DNA of 64,000 nucleotides from positions 682,001 through 746,000 of the forward strand of contig NZ_AP018920.1 of the NCBI RefSeq assembly GCF_003945385.1. The letters run 5' to 3'. Position 1 is the first letter of the stretch. Each line of letters starts with the position of its first letter. Below, in pieces: positions 1 to 8,320 of this stretch. Below the pieces are notes generated by a model, which was given only the letters and a program-made list of their open reading frames with translations, was not told where the DNA came from and did not search any database. The position numbers and the translations under genes are program-made. This stretch comes from Pseudonocardia autotrophica (GTDB taxonomy: Bacteria > Actinomycetota > Actinomycetes > Mycobacteriales > Pseudonocardiaceae).

Positions 1-1366
1 CGTGCGACACGATCGCCTGCTCGACCTCGACGGTCGAGATGTTCTCGCCGCCGGAGATCACCACGTCCTTGGCGCGGTCGCGCAGCTCGACGTAGCCGTC
101 CGGATGCACGACTCCCAGGTCGCCGGAGTGGAACCAGCCACCCGCGAACGCTTCGGCCGTCTTCTCCGGGTCCAGGTAGTAGCCCTTCATCACGTTGTTA
201 CCGCGCATCACGATCTCGCCCATCGTCGCGCCGTCGCGCGGGACATCGTTCATCTGCTCGTCGACCACCCGGACCCGGTCGGCGCAGACCATCCCGACGC
301 CCTGGCGGGCCTGCAACCGGGCCCGTTCCTCGCCGTCGAGCGCGTCCCAGTCCCGCTGGTACTGGTTCACCGTGTACGGCCCGTAGGTCTCGGTGAGGCC
401 GTAGACGTGCACGATCCGGAAGCCCATCCGCTCCATCTGCAGGATCGTCGTCGGCGACGGCGGAGCACCGGCGGTCGTGACCACCAGCTGGTAGTCGAGG
501 GTGACCGCCGCCGGCGAGTTCATGATCGTCGTGACGACGGTGGGCGCCCCGTTGAGGTGCGTCACGCCGTGCTCGGTGATCAGCTGCCAGATGGTGTCGC
601 CGCGGACCTCGCGCAGGCACACGTGGGTGCCGCCGATCGCGGTCACCGCCCAGGGCGTGCACCATCCGTTGCAATGGAACATCGGGAGGGTCCACAGGTA
701 GACGCTGTCCGCGGAGTGCGACGAGTGCACGATCTCGCCGAACGAGTTCAGGTACGCACCGCGGTGGTGGTACTCGACGCCCTTGGGATTGCCGGTCGTC
801 CCGGACGTGTAGTTGATCGTGATGGTGGCCCGCTCGTCGTCGACCGCCCAGGGCAGCGGCTCGTCCGAGCCGCGGGCCAGCAGATCGGCGTAGCTGGTGC
901 CGGACCCGGCGCCGTCGCCCGGCGCCGCCGGATCGGTCACCGTGACGATCTCCCGGACCGTCGTCAGCTCATCGGCGACCGGACGCACCGTCTCGTACAG
1001 CACGTTGTCGACCACCAGCACCGTCGCGCCGGAGTGGTCGAGGATGTAGCGGACCTCCTCGGTGGACAGCCGCGTGTTGATCGCGACCAGGATCGCACCG
1101 GCCAGCGGCACCGCGAAGTGCGCGATCAGCATCTCCGGCACGTTCGGCAGCAGGTACGCCACCCGGTCACCGGGGCCGACGCCGGACGCGCGCAGCCCGT
1201 GCGCCACCCGGGTCGCCTCCGCCGCGAACTCGGCGTAGGTGTGCCTGCGGTCGCCGTAGACGATCGCGGTCCGGTCGGCGAAGACGTCCGCCGACCGCGC
1301 GAGGAAGGCGAGCGGGGTCAGCGGCGTCGTCCAGACGTCGGCGATGGCGTTGTCCTGGTGCGTCAC
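1..1366 (-). CDS. AMP-dependent acyl-CoA ligase (3' end cut by window edge)
   Basis: An adenylate-forming enzyme that activates a carboxylic acid to acyl-AMP and then to acyl-CoA. The GTG start at 1366 follows AGGAG by a good distance and the protein opens MTHQDNAIADVW. About 455 residues are in the window; the rest lies to the left. The ATP-binding loop YTSGTTGNPKGVEY and the motifs YGLTETYGPY and GWFHSGDLG are all readable, so the part seen is intact. The pattern fits the medium/long-chain fatty-acyl-CoA synthetase branch of the family; the substrate cannot be told. The 3Fe-4S ferredoxin gene lies upstream on the same strand, about 90 bp away, so they may be co-transcribed. Confidence 0.9.
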   Translation of the reverse strand, partial: MTHQDNAIADVWTTPLTPLAFLARSADVFADRTAIVYGDRRHTYAEFAAEATRVAHGLRASGVGPGDRVAYLLPNVPEMLIAHFAVPLAGAILVAINTRLSTEEVRYILDHSGATVLVVDNVLYETVRPVADELTTVREIVTVTDPAAPGDGAGSGTSYADLLARGSDEPLPWAVDDERATITINYTSGTTGNPKGVEYHHRGAYLNSFGEIVHSSHSADSVYLWTLPMFHCNGWCTPWAVTAIGGTHVCLREVRGDTIWQLITEHGVTHLNGAPTVVTTIMNSPAAVTLDYQLVVTTAGAPPSPTTILQMERMGFRIVHVYGLTETYGPYTVNQYQRDWDALDGEERARLQARQGVGMVCADRVRVVDEQMNDVPRDGATMGEIVMRGNNVMKGYYLDPEKTAEAFAGGWFHSGDLGVVHPDGYVELRDRAKDVVISGGENISTVEVEQAIVSH

Positions 1367-1454
1367 GGGCGGCTCCTTCGCAGGCGGTGCTCTGCCGCGA
1401 TACTCGTCGCCGTGCCCCGGCGCGGCAACTGCCGGACGCCGGGGGCGCGCCCGG

Positions 1455-1655
1455 TCAGCCCTCGATCGTGATGGCGGCCTTGGGGCAGCTCCGTGCCGCC
1501 TCCTCCACCTTCGGGCGGAGCGCCTCCGCCGGGTTCTCGTCGAGGATGTAGAGGTAGTCGTCGTCCCGCACCTCGAACACCTCGGGGGCGACACCCATGC
1601 ACACCGCGTTGCTCTCGCAGCGGTCGAAATCCACGATGACCTTCATGGGGTCCAT
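1455..1655 (-). CDS. 3Fe-4S ferredoxin
   Basis: A small cytoplasmic electron carrier of about 66 residues. Three cysteines are visible: two in DRCESNAVC (spacing C-x5-C) and one in SCPKAAI. This is the three-cysteine pattern of actinomycete 3Fe-4S ferredoxins that feed cytochrome P450s; a 4Fe-4S protein would have a fourth ligand. Two ATG codons, at 1655 and 1646, are possible starts. I chose 1655 because a GGGGG stretch lies just upstream; translation from 1646 would give MKVIVDFDRC, the usual beginning of the family. No P450 or reductase gene adjoins it. The only P450 in the window is 24 kb away, so its partner is unknown. Confidence 0.88.
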   Translation of the reverse strand: MDPMKVIVDFDRCESNAVCMGVAPEVFEVRDDDYLYILDENPAEALRPKVEEAARSCPKAAITIEG

Positions 1656-1744
1656 GGTGCCCCCGGGCGGCCTCGCGTGCACGACTGAGGATGCCCTGAC
1701 CTGCGGTTATGCTTCCCTGTGCTGACGGCGACGGCGAGGGTCGC

Positions 1745-2041
1745 TCAGTGCCCGGACGCGGTGTGCGCCGGCTCCGGGGCGGGGGCCGGAGCAGGTGCCG
1801 GGGCCGGGTTCGCGCTGGCCTCGCGGGCCGGTTCCGAGCGCGGCGTGGTGGGCGGCAGGCCGAGCATCGCCGGCGCGCTCGCGGCGGTCGCCGCGGTGGT
1901 GGCGGGCCGGCTGTCGGCCGACTCCGGGATGGCGACGGCCGGCCGGTCCGAGGGGGACTCCAGCAGTGCGGCGATCCCGAGGACGACGCCGAGGGCGAGC
2001 GGGCCGGCCAGCGCGACGAGCCGGGTGCGGGTCCCGTCCAT
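1745..2041 (-). CDS. Small Ala/Pro-rich protein with N-terminal membrane segment
   Basis: A 98-residue protein of unknown function. After MDGTRTR comes a hydrophobic stretch (about residues 8-28, LVALAGPLALGVVLGIAALL) that acts as a signal peptide or single membrane anchor. The rest is low-complexity, rich in Ala, Pro, Ser and Thr, and ends in an alternating Ala-Pro run. The ATG has GGAGG six bases upstream, which makes translation credible despite the simple sequence. It lies between the ferredoxin and prpE on the same strand. It has no recognisable domain; it could be a small secreted or surface protein, and the function is not inferable. Confidence 0.6.
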   Translation of the reverse strand: MDGTRTRLVALAGPLALGVVLGIAALLESPSDRPAVAIPESADSRPATTAATAASAPAMLGLPPTTPRSEPAREASANPAPAPAPAPAPEPAHTASGH

Positions 2042-2187
2042 GACGAACCTCCACGTCGGTCGACGACCGCGCGGGGATGCGGGGGAGCGGGTGCGGCCGT
2101 CGTCAGCTGATCGGCCGACGTGGCCGGGCCGTTACCGGCCCGGCCCGGTGAGGTCAAGGAAGGCCCGCGTGGACCACCTGAAAGGCG

Positions 2188-4077
2188 TCACTCCCTGCGC
2201 AGGATCGGCCGGAGGGTGTCGAGGACCGACGCGTCATCGATCGTGGAGGGGACGGCCTCGTCGGCGCCGTCGGCGATCCCGCGCATCGTCTTGCGGAGGA
2301 TCTTCCCGGAGCGGGTCTTGGGCAGGGCGGGGACGATCGCCACGTCCTTCAGCGACGCGACCGCACCGATCTGGTCGCGGACCAGCTGGACCAGCTCGGA
2401 GCGCAGCCGGCTCTCGTAGCCCTCGGCCTCGGCGTCGACCCCGGACTTGAGCACCACGAACCCGCGCGGGATCTGGCCCTTCATGGTGTCCGCGACCCCG
2501 ATCACCGCGCACTCGGCGACGTCGGCGTGCGAGGCGAGCACCTCCTCCATCCCGCCGGTGGACAGCCGGTGCCCGGCGACGTTGATCACGTCGTCGGTGC
2601 GGCCCATGACGAAGATGTAGCCGTCGGCGTCGATGTGCCCGCCGTCGCCGGTCAGGTAGTAGCCGTCGAACGCCTGCATGTAGGAGTTCACGTAGCGCTC
2701 GTCGTCGTTCCACAGGGTGGGGAACGCGCCGGGCGGCAGCGGCAGCTTCGCCACGATCGCGCCGTCGACGCCGGGCTCCGCGGGCCGGCCGGTCTCGTCG
2801 AGTACCTGCACGTCCCAGCCGGGCATCGGCCGGGTCGGCGAGCCGGGCTTGATCTCCAGCAGCTCGACGCCCGCCGGGTTCGCCGCGATCGGCCAGCCGG
2901 TCTCGGTCTGCCACCAGTGGTCGATCACTGGGATGCCGAGCAGGTCGGAGGCCCACCGGTAGGTCTCCGGGTCGAGCCGCTCGCCGGCCAGGAACAGGTA
3001 GCGCAGCGAGGAGACGTCGTGCTGCGCGAGGAAGGTCCCCTCCGGGTCCTCCTTCTTGATCGCCCGGAACGCCGTCGGTGCGGTGAACAGGGACTTCACC
3101 CGGTTCTCGGCGACGACCCGCCAGAACTGACCGGCATCCGGCGTGCCGACCGGCTTGCCCTCGTAGAGCACGGTCGTGGCGCCGGCGAGCAGCGGTGCGT
3201 AGACGATGTAGGAGTGGCCGACGACCCAGCCCACGTCGGACGCGGTGAAGATCGTCTCGCCGGGGCCGACGTCGTAGATGTTGGGCATCGACCAGGCCAG
3301 CGCGGTGGCGTAGCCGCCGGAGTCGCGCACGACGCCCTTGGGCTTGCCGGTGGTGCCCGAGGTGTAGAGCACGTACAGCGGGTCGGTGCTGCGCACCGGC
3401 ACCGGATCGGCCGGGGTCGTCTTCGCGACGGCCTCGGCCCAGTCGACGTCGATCGGGCCCAGCTCGGCGGTGGCCTGCTCGCGCTGCAGGATCACCGTCG
3501 CGTCGGGCTTGCGGTCCGACAGCTCGATCGCCTTGTCCAGCAGCGGCTTGTACTCGATGACCCGCTTGCCCTCGATCCCGCAGGACGCCGACACCACGAC
3601 CTTCGGGCCCGCGTCGTCGATCCGGACCGCGAGTTCCTTGGCGGCGAAACCGCCGAAGACGACCGAATGGACCGCCCCGAGCCGCGCGCAGGCCAGCATC
3701 GAGATCGCCGCCTCGGGGACCATCGGCATGTAGATCACGACCCGGTCGCCGCGGGTGACGCCCAGATCGCGCAGCACACCCGCGAAGGTCGCGACCTCGT
3801 CGCGCAGCTGCGCGTAGGTGTAGCTGCGCCGGCTGCCGGTGACCGGCGAGTCGTAGACGAGCGCGGTGCGGTCGCCGTGCCCGGCGTCGACGTGCCGGTC
3901 GAGCGCGTTGTGCGCGACGTTCAGCTCGCCGTCGGGGAACCAGCGGAAGAACGGCGGGTTCGAGTCGTCGAGCGCGGTGGTGGGTGCGACGTGCCAGTCC
4001 AGGGCTCGGGCCGCGCGGAGCCAGAAGCCCGCGCGGTCCTCGACGCTGGAACGGAAGATCTCCTCGTAGCCGGCCAC
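2188..4077 (-). CDS. prpE: Propionyl-CoA synthetase (acetyl-CoA synthetase family)
   Basis: Activates propionate (possibly also acetate) to its CoA ester through an acyl-adenylate. The product is 629 residues, the usual length of PrpE. The ACS N-terminal domain is followed by the AMP loop YTSGTTGKPKGVV (about 238-250), the motifs WWQTETGWPI and YYLTGDGG, and the C-terminal lid with the catalytic lysine in TRSGKILRK (about Lys592), the residue acetylated in regulated family members. I chose the GTG at 4077 (MAGYEEIF) because GGGAGG precedes it and the family begins with this YxExxxxS pattern; an in-frame GTG at 4122 is less likely. PrpE and acetyl-CoA synthetase are close paralogues, and I favour PrpE on overall motif wording. 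Confidence 0.88.
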   Translation of the reverse strand: MAGYEEIFRSSVEDRAGFWLRAARALDWHVAPTTALDDSNPPFFRWFPDGELNVAHNALDRHVDAGHGDRTALVYDSPVTGSRRSYTYAQLRDEVATFAGVLRDLGVTRGDRVVIYMPMVPEAAISMLACARLGAVHSVVFGGFAAKELAVRIDDAGPKVVVSASCGIEGKRVIEYKPLLDKAIELSDRKPDATVILQREQATAELGPIDVDWAEAVAKTTPADPVPVRSTDPLYVLYTSGTTGKPKGVVRDSGGYATALAWSMPNIYDVGPGETIFTASDVGWVVGHSYIVYAPLLAGATTVLYEGKPVGTPDAGQFWRVVAENRVKSLFTAPTAFRAIKKEDPEGTFLAQHDVSSLRYLFLAGERLDPETYRWASDLLGIPVIDHWWQTETGWPIAANPAGVELLEIKPGSPTRPMPGWDVQVLDETGRPAEPGVDGAIVAKLPLPPGAFPTLWNDDERYVNSYMQAFDGYYLTGDGGHIDADGYIFVMGRTDDVINVAGHRLSTGGMEEVLASHADVAECAVIGVADTMKGQIPRGFVVLKSGVDAEAEGYESRLRSELVQLVRDQIGAVASLKDVAIVPALPKTRSGKILRKTMRGIADGADEAVPSTIDDASVLDTLRPILRRE

Positions 4078-4352
4078 GTGCCCCGCCTCCCTCTCCTGCT
4101 CCCGGCGACCCGCACCGGCCACCGTCCGTGGGGTACGACACTAGGAGCTGCCCCCGACAGTTCGCAGCCTCCCGCGTCCGGGTGTTCCGGGCGCCCGTCC
4201 GAACGGAGAGTCCGCTCGGCGTTCCCGTTCGGCCGGTCGTCGCAGAGTGACCGGCAGCCTACGTAACGTGATCGGGTGACGGGTCGACACAGCGTGTGCG
4301 GGACCCGGCGGGCTGTACCCGGCCGGGCCGGAACGGACGGAGGCGGACGCAC

Positions 4353-5609
4353 GTGCGGCGTGACGGTCGTTGGCACACCCCTGCGGCGCTCGCCGTCCTG
4401 GCGCTGCTCCTGGCCGGGATCACGTTCGCCGGTTGCGGCCGAATGCTCCCGGTCGCCGCGGGTGCGACGGGCTGTGGGCCCGGCTGGGCGGCCGGATGGC
4501 ACGCCGCTCAGCAGGCGGTGCCCGGTGACCAGCTCGCCGGCCGGACGCTGCGGATGGTCGTGCGCCCGCAGGCGTCCGGGGACGAGCTGCGGCTGCGGCT
4601 GTCCAACCGGCACGGCGACGGGCCGCTGCACGTCGGATCGGTCACCGTCGGGCGGACGGCTGCCGGAGCGGGAACGACGGAGCCGCGGCCGGTGTCGACC
4701 GGCGGGCGATCCGACGTCCGCTTGGAGCCCGGCACGGAGGTGCTGACCGATCCGCTGCCGGTCCCCGTGGAGCGGGGGGTGCCGCTGACGGTGAGCCTGT
4801 ACCTGGCGCAGGTCCCGGCGACGATCAGCTCCCATCCGGTCGCCATGCGCACGGCGTGGCTGTCCGGACCGGGGGATCGGTCCGCGGAGCCCGGGGCGGA
4901 CGGCTTCGGCACCACGTTGCAGTCGTGGCCCGTGCTGGCCGGGCTCGACGTGCTCGCACCTCGACCGGTCGGTGGGGTGCTGGTGATCGGCGACTCGATC
5001 GTCGACGGCGTCGGCAGCACCCCGAACGGTGACGACCGGTTCTCCGACGCGCTGGCCGCCCGGCCGGCGTCCGGGGAGGGGGCGACGACGGTGCTCAATG
5101 CGGGGCTGTCGCGCAACCAGCTGCTGCAGGACGATCCGCCCGCCGGCGGGGACGCCCCGGGGACCCGGTTCGACGTCGACGTCGAACCGCTCGCCGGGAT
5201 CCGTGACGTGATCCTGCTGATCGGCACCAACGATCTCGCCGCAGGAGCCGGAGAGGGCGAGCTGGTGGCGGGCCTGCAGGCGTTCGCCGACCGGGCCCGG
5301 GCGTCCGGACTGCGGGTGTTCCTCAGCACGATCCCGCCGTCGACGAGTGGTGGGCGGGACGCCGAGGCGGTCGTCGCGACCCGGGACCGGGTCAACGAAC
5401 GGATCCGCACCGAGGGGCCGCACTGGGCCGACGGGGTGATCGACGCCGCCGCGGCGCTCGCCGATCCGGGTGACCCGACGCGACTGCGACCGGACTACGA
5501 CTCCGGCGACGGGCTGCACCCGTCGCCGGCCGGATACCGGGCACTGGCGGCTGCGGTGCCGGTCGGAGCGTTGTCCGGCGCTCCCTGCCCGGCTCCGGCG
5601 TCCGGCTGA
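4353..5609 (+). CDS. Secreted SGNH/GDSL-family hydrolase
   Basis: A 418-residue exported serine esterase/lipase of the SGNH superfamily; the substrate is unknown. The GTG at 4353 has GGAGG nine bases upstream. Residues 1-30 form a signal sequence (arginine-rich start, then LAVLALLLAGITFAGC); the Cys after FAG could be a lipobox, though Phe at -3 is unusual. The catalytic blocks are in order: block I GDSI (about 213), the Asn-bearing block III GTND (about 291) and the Asp-x-x-His block V as DGLHP (about 387). The first 170 residues form a separate beta-rich region like that in actinomycete GDSL lipases. It is divergent from prpE across a 275-bp gap and is not in an obvious operon. Confidence 0.85.
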   Translation: MRRDGRWHTPAALAVLALLLAGITFAGCGRMLPVAAGATGCGPGWAAGWHAAQQAVPGDQLAGRTLRMVVRPQASGDELRLRLSNRHGDGPLHVGSVTVGRTAAGAGTTEPRPVSTGGRSDVRLEPGTEVLTDPLPVPVERGVPLTVSLYLAQVPATISSHPVAMRTAWLSGPGDRSAEPGADGFGTTLQSWPVLAGLDVLAPRPVGGVLVIGDSIVDGVGSTPNGDDRFSDALAARPASGEGATTVLNAGLSRNQLLQDDPPAGGDAPGTRFDVDVEPLAGIRDVILLIGTNDLAAGAGEGELVAGLQAFADRARASGLRVFLSTIPPSTSGGRDAEAVVATRDRVNERIRTEGPHWADGVIDAAAALADPGDPTRLRPDYDSGDGLHPSPAGYRALAAAVPVGALSGAPCPAPASG

Positions 5610-5814
5610 ACCCTCGTCCCGGCCCACCGCGCGCGGTGACCGTTCCGTCACCCGGGAAGGGGCGTGCAGGCGCCTCGCACGATGGGTAACGTCTTGGTCA
5701 CGGCCACAGCACGTGGCGGTATCGGCGAGACCCGGCACCGCGGCGCGACCCACGGACGGAACCCGGGGGTGTGCCAGGGACATGCGGCGCCCTGACTGCC
5801 TACGGGGAGGCGTC

Positions 5815-6033
5815 ATGAGCATCGGTGCGAAGCGCACTGTCGACGAGGAGACCGGGTCCATCCCGGCCCCACGGAACGCGGCCGACGCGTTCAAGGTGTC
5901 CGACGACCAGGTCCAGAAGGCCCGTCTCGTCGTGGCGAAGAACTCCGACGATTCCGGAGACCTGCGCGAGCTGCTCGACATGCTCGGGCTGATCTCCGCG
6001 AACCCCGACCAGCCGCCACCGGTCGCCCGATGA
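5815..6033 (+). CDS. Small conserved-looking hypothetical protein
   Basis: A 72-residue soluble, charged protein starting MSIGAKRTVDEETG. The ATG is preceded by GGGGAGG at an ideal distance, and codon use matches the neighbourhood. There is no membrane segment or cysteine. A predicted helix runs from DAFKVSDDQVQKARLVV through LRELLDMLGLI, ending in a Pro-rich tail. I do not recognise a family. It stands alone just upstream of the tRNA cluster. Confidence 0.7.
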   Translation: MSIGAKRTVDEETGSIPAPRNAADAFKVSDDQVQKARLVVAKNSDDSGDLRELLDMLGLISANPDQPPPVAR

Positions 6034-6172
6034 GGGCCCCGGACGGGGTCTGACCGGCCACGACGGCGGAATGAGGGGGGTGCCTGCAGGGGGCTCCGGA
6101 GCGGTGTCGTATGGTTTCATCGCTCCCAACGGACAGCCGTTGAGGGAAGGTTGAGCCTCCTCGGTCATCCAA

Positions 6173-6245
6173 GCCCCCATCGTCTAGCGGCCTAGGACTC
6201 CGCCCTTTCAAGGCGGCAGCGCGGGTTCGAATCCCGTTGGGGGTA
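6173..6245 (+). tRNA. tRNA-Glu(UUC)
   Basis: A cloverleaf is readable. The acceptor GCCCCCA pairs with TGGGGGT, with a G-U closing pair; the anticodon stem CCGCC/GGCGG carries loop CTTTCAA with anticodon TTC; the T-arm is GCGGG TTCGAAT CCCGT. No CCA is encoded. First of three tRNA genes in a row. Confidence 0.95.
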
Positions 6246-6259
6246 CGGTTACACAGCAA

Positions 6260-6333
6260 GGCCCAGTGGCGCAGTTGGTTAGCGCGTCGCCCTGTCACGG
6301 CGAAGGTCGCGGGTTCGAGTCCCGTCTGGGTCG
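6260..6333 (+). tRNA. tRNA-Asp(GUC)
   Basis: Acceptor GGCCCAG pairs with CTGGGTC (one G-U); the anticodon stem TCGCC/GGCGA carries loop CTGTCAC with anticodon GTC; the T-arm is GCGGG TTCGAGT CCCGT. Discriminator base G, no encoded CCA. It follows tRNA-Glu by 14 bases, probably in one transcript. Confidence 0.95.
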
Positions 6334-6370
6334 CTCCACTCTCAGGTACCCCGGTTCATCCGGGGGCCGG

Positions 6371-6444
6371 GGCCAGGTAGCTCAGTTGGTACGAGCGTCC
6401 GCCTGAAAAGCGGAAGGTCGGCGGTTCGACCCCGCCCCTGGCCA
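6371..6444 (+). tRNA. tRNA-Phe(GAA), integration target
   Basis: Acceptor GGCCAGG pairs with CCTGGCC; the anticodon stem TCCGC/GCGGA carries loop CTGAAAA with anticodon GAA; the T-arm is GGCGG TTCGACC CCGCC. Discriminator A. Its 3' half, from the anticodon loop to the end, is the attachment core of the mobile element that begins immediately downstream, and it is found again at 18139 and 22825. The tRNA gene itself stays complete. Confidence 0.96.
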
Positions 6445-6445
6445 C
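6401..6445 (+). other. Attachment core copy 1 (attL) inside tRNA-Phe
   Basis: Forty-five bases identical to 18139-18183 and 43 of them identical to 22825-22867. It spans the 3' half of tRNA-Phe, as is usual for pSAM2-type elements that rebuild the tRNA on integration. It forms the left boundary of the AICE. Confidence 0.93.
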
Positions 6446-6494
6446 ACCCTCTTACCAGCGGGTTCTCCGCGCTTCTTCTTCTCGATCATGCCGC

Positions 6495-6518
6495 TTGACG
6501 GCAACGGTGACGGCAACG
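6495..6518 (+). repeat. Left arm-type repeats of the AICE
   Basis: Two abutting 12-bp repeats, TTGACGGCAACG and GTGACGGCAACG, lie 49 bases inside the left core and just before the integrase stop. The same pair, in the same orientation and reversed order, lies at 18035-18058 inside the right end. Flanking short repeats of this kind are where tyrosine integrases bind with their N-terminal domain; the assignment is inference. Confidence 0.75.
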
Positions 6519-6521
6519 CGG

Positions 6522-7781
6522 TCATCCGATCCTCCCGTCGAGCTTCTGCAGCGCGGCCCGCTTCTCGGTCAGCGACGCGTGTGCGTAGATCTTCATGGTC
6601 ACGCCGATGTCGGAGTGGCCGGCGATCTCCCGGACGATGTGCGGCGGCACGCCCAGGTCCAGCAGCAGCGTGACGCAGGTGTGCCGGAGGTCGTGGAACC
6701 GGACGCGGTGTGCGCCCACCCGGGCCCGCAGCGGGTACCAGGAGCGGCGCAGGTTGTCCGGCTCCATCGGCGTACCGATCCGGCTCGGGAAGACCAGGCC
6801 GTGGTCCTGCCACGCGTCGCCGGCCTCGGACGCCTCCCAGGACTGTCCGGCGCGGTGCTTGCGCAGGACGTCCAGGCAGCGGCCGACGAGCGGGAGCGTG
6901 CGCTCCGAGGCATCGGTCTTGGCCGGGACGAAGCGCAGCTCGCCGTCGACCCGCTGGAGCGTCTGCACGATCTCCAGGTGGCCGGTGTCGAGGTCGACGT
7001 CGGACCAGCGCAGCCCGAGCAGCTCGGCGCGGCGCATGCCCAGGTAGAGCGTCAGGACGTAGAGCGCGTGCAGCCGGTCGTCCTGGCTGGCCTCGATCAG
7101 CTCGTGGGCCTGCTCGGCGCTGATGCCCCGGTTGACGCGGTACTTCGGCGACGGGACGCGCACGAGCTGTGCGACGTTGCGCATGATCAGTTCCTCGCGG
7201 ACCGCGTTCTGCAGCGCGTTCCGCAGGACGGCGTGCACCTGCTGGAGCGTCCGGATGGACGGGAAGCTCGCGCAGCACCGTCCGACCGCGCAGCACCGGC
7301 GGCGCTTCTCCGGGCGTCGCGCGTCGATCTCCTCGGCGCAGCACCGGCAGCGGTTCTGCACGTGGGCCAGGAGCCGGCGGACGTCGGCGGCCTGGAGCGC
7401 GGTGAGCCGCCTGGTGCCGAGCACCGGGACGATGTGCACCCGCACGACGACCTCGTAGCCCTGGTGGGTCTTCGGCTTGCTGTTCGGCCGGACGACGTGC
7501 TCCAGCCAGTACGCGAGGTACTCGCCGACCTTCCAGCTCCGGGTGGGCATCGGGATGCCGTCGCGGGACTGGCGCTGGAGGGCGGCCAGCTTCTCGACGA
7601 CCTCCTTGCGGGTGCGGGCGTAGACCCGCCTCCGCCGGATCGTGCCGTCGGCGATCAGGACGTAGCAGGCGCCCTCGTAGCGGCCGTCCTGGCGCTTGTA
7701 GATCGTCCCCTCGCCGTTGGCGCGCTGCTTGCCGGTGCGGGGGGCGGGGAACCGCTCGTCGGGCGTCGGTTCGGTGGTCAC
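6522..7781 (-). CDS. int: Tyrosine recombinase / integrase of the AICE
   Basis: A site-specific recombinase of 419 residues that catalyses integration at tRNA-Phe. The N-terminal arm-binding region (to about 60) contains the GTIYKRQDGRYEG motif common in phage integrases, followed by a core-binding SAM-like domain. The catalytic domain shows Arg in LGMRRAELLGLRW, the HDLRH box (His363, Arg366), GHSDIG and the nucleophile Tyr399 in MKIYAH. The core-binding region has a cysteine-rich insertion (CRCC, then CCAVGRCC) that could bind metal. The GTG start at 7781 overlaps the stop of the upstream gene (GTGA), so it is translationally coupled. The gene reads towards the left core, the normal arrangement. 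Confidence 0.95.
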   Translation of the reverse strand: MTTEPTPDERFPAPRTGKQRANGEGTIYKRQDGRYEGACYVLIADGTIRRRRVYARTRKEVVEKLAALQRQSRDGIPMPTRSWKVGEYLAYWLEHVVRPNSKPKTHQGYEVVVRVHIVPVLGTRRLTALQAADVRRLLAHVQNRCRCCAEEIDARRPEKRRRCCAVGRCCASFPSIRTLQQVHAVLRNALQNAVREELIMRNVAQLVRVPSPKYRVNRGISAEQAHELIEASQDDRLHALYVLTLYLGMRRAELLGLRWSDVDLDTGHLEIVQTLQRVDGELRFVPAKTDASERTLPLVGRCLDVLRKHRAGQSWEASEAGDAWQDHGLVFPSRIGTPMEPDNLRRSWYPLRARVGAHRVRFHDLRHTCVTLLLDLGVPPHIVREIAGHSDIGVTMKIYAHASLTEKRAALQKLDGRIG

Positions 7782-8143
7782 GCGACCGCACCCCGTCCCG
7801 TGCGCTCGCGGTCGGCGATGGCCTCCCAGGACCGTGCGGCGTCGAGCCAGAAGCGCACCCCGTCGTCCGCGGCGGCGCGCGCCGCGATGACTGCCAGCCG
7901 GTGCACACGGTGGGTCTCCAGCCGGTCGGCGGCGGAGCGTTCGAGCACGGCCCACCAGCGGGCCCGGCGACGGTGCAGCTCGGCGAGCCGGTGGGCGTGC
8001 GCGGCGCGCTCTGCGGCCGTCGCCGGGTGGTGTGCGTGAAGGCCGGAGAGCGCGGCGGTCGTCCGGTCGAGGCCGGCCACGACGACGTCCAGGAACAGCG
8101 ACCGGCTGTCGGCGTAAACGGCGTTTACGGCGGGTGCGCTCAT
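7778..8143 (-). CDS. AICE-encoded hypothetical protein between xis and int
   Basis: A 121-residue, helix-rich, Ala/Arg-rich protein beginning MSAPAVNAVYADSRS. It has no membrane segment and no motif I recognise. Its ATG overlaps the xis stop as ATGA and its own stop overlaps the int GTG, so it is part of the coupled xis-int unit. By position it could modulate integration or excision, but nothing in the sequence proves that. Confidence 0.75.
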   Translation of the reverse strand: MSAPAVNAVYADSRSLFLDVVVAGLDRTTAALSGLHAHHPATAAERAAHAHRLAELHRRRARWWAVLERSAADRLETHRVHRLAVIAARAAADDGVRFWLDAARSWEAIADRERTGRGAVA

Positions 8144-8319
8144 GCCGCGTCCTCACCGAGCGACTCGACGAACTCCCGCAGCGCCTCGGCAGGGATGAGG
8201 CGGGCGCGGCCGACCTTGTGGGAGCGGAGCTGACGGGTCCGCATGAGGTCGTAGACGCGGCTCGTGCTCATCCTCAGCACCTCGGCGGCCTCCTTGACGG
8301 TGAGCAGCAGCGGGTCCAT
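8140..8319 (-). CDS. xis: Excisionase / MerR-fold helix-turn-helix DNA-binding protein
   Basis: A 59-residue protein, MDPLLLTVKEAAEVLRMS followed by TSRVYDLMRTRQLRSHKVG and ARLIPAEALREFV. This is the excisionase-family winged helix (TVKEAAEVLxxSxxRVYxLxRxGxLxxxKVGRxxxIxxxxL). Such proteins bend DNA at the attachment site and direct Int towards excision. The ATG at 8319 has AAGGAG eight bases upstream. One base separates it from the ftsK-like stop, and its stop overlaps the next ATG. Confidence 0.92.
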   Translation of the reverse strand: MDPLLLTVKEAAEVLRMSTSRVYDLMRTRQLRSHKVGRARLIPAEALREFVESLGEDAA

Positions 8320-8320
8320 G

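Noticed and set aside
2..1471. A 489-codon open frame on the plus strand
   Set aside because: It is the complement of the acyl-CoA ligase gene. Its product is Arg/His/Asp-rich without any motif, while the minus strand has a full ligase signature and a ribosome site.
3921..5981. A 686-codon minus-strand frame over the SGNH hydrolase gene
   Set aside because: It is a composition-driven shadow. The plus strand has a signal peptide and ordered GDSL motifs, and the minus product has none.
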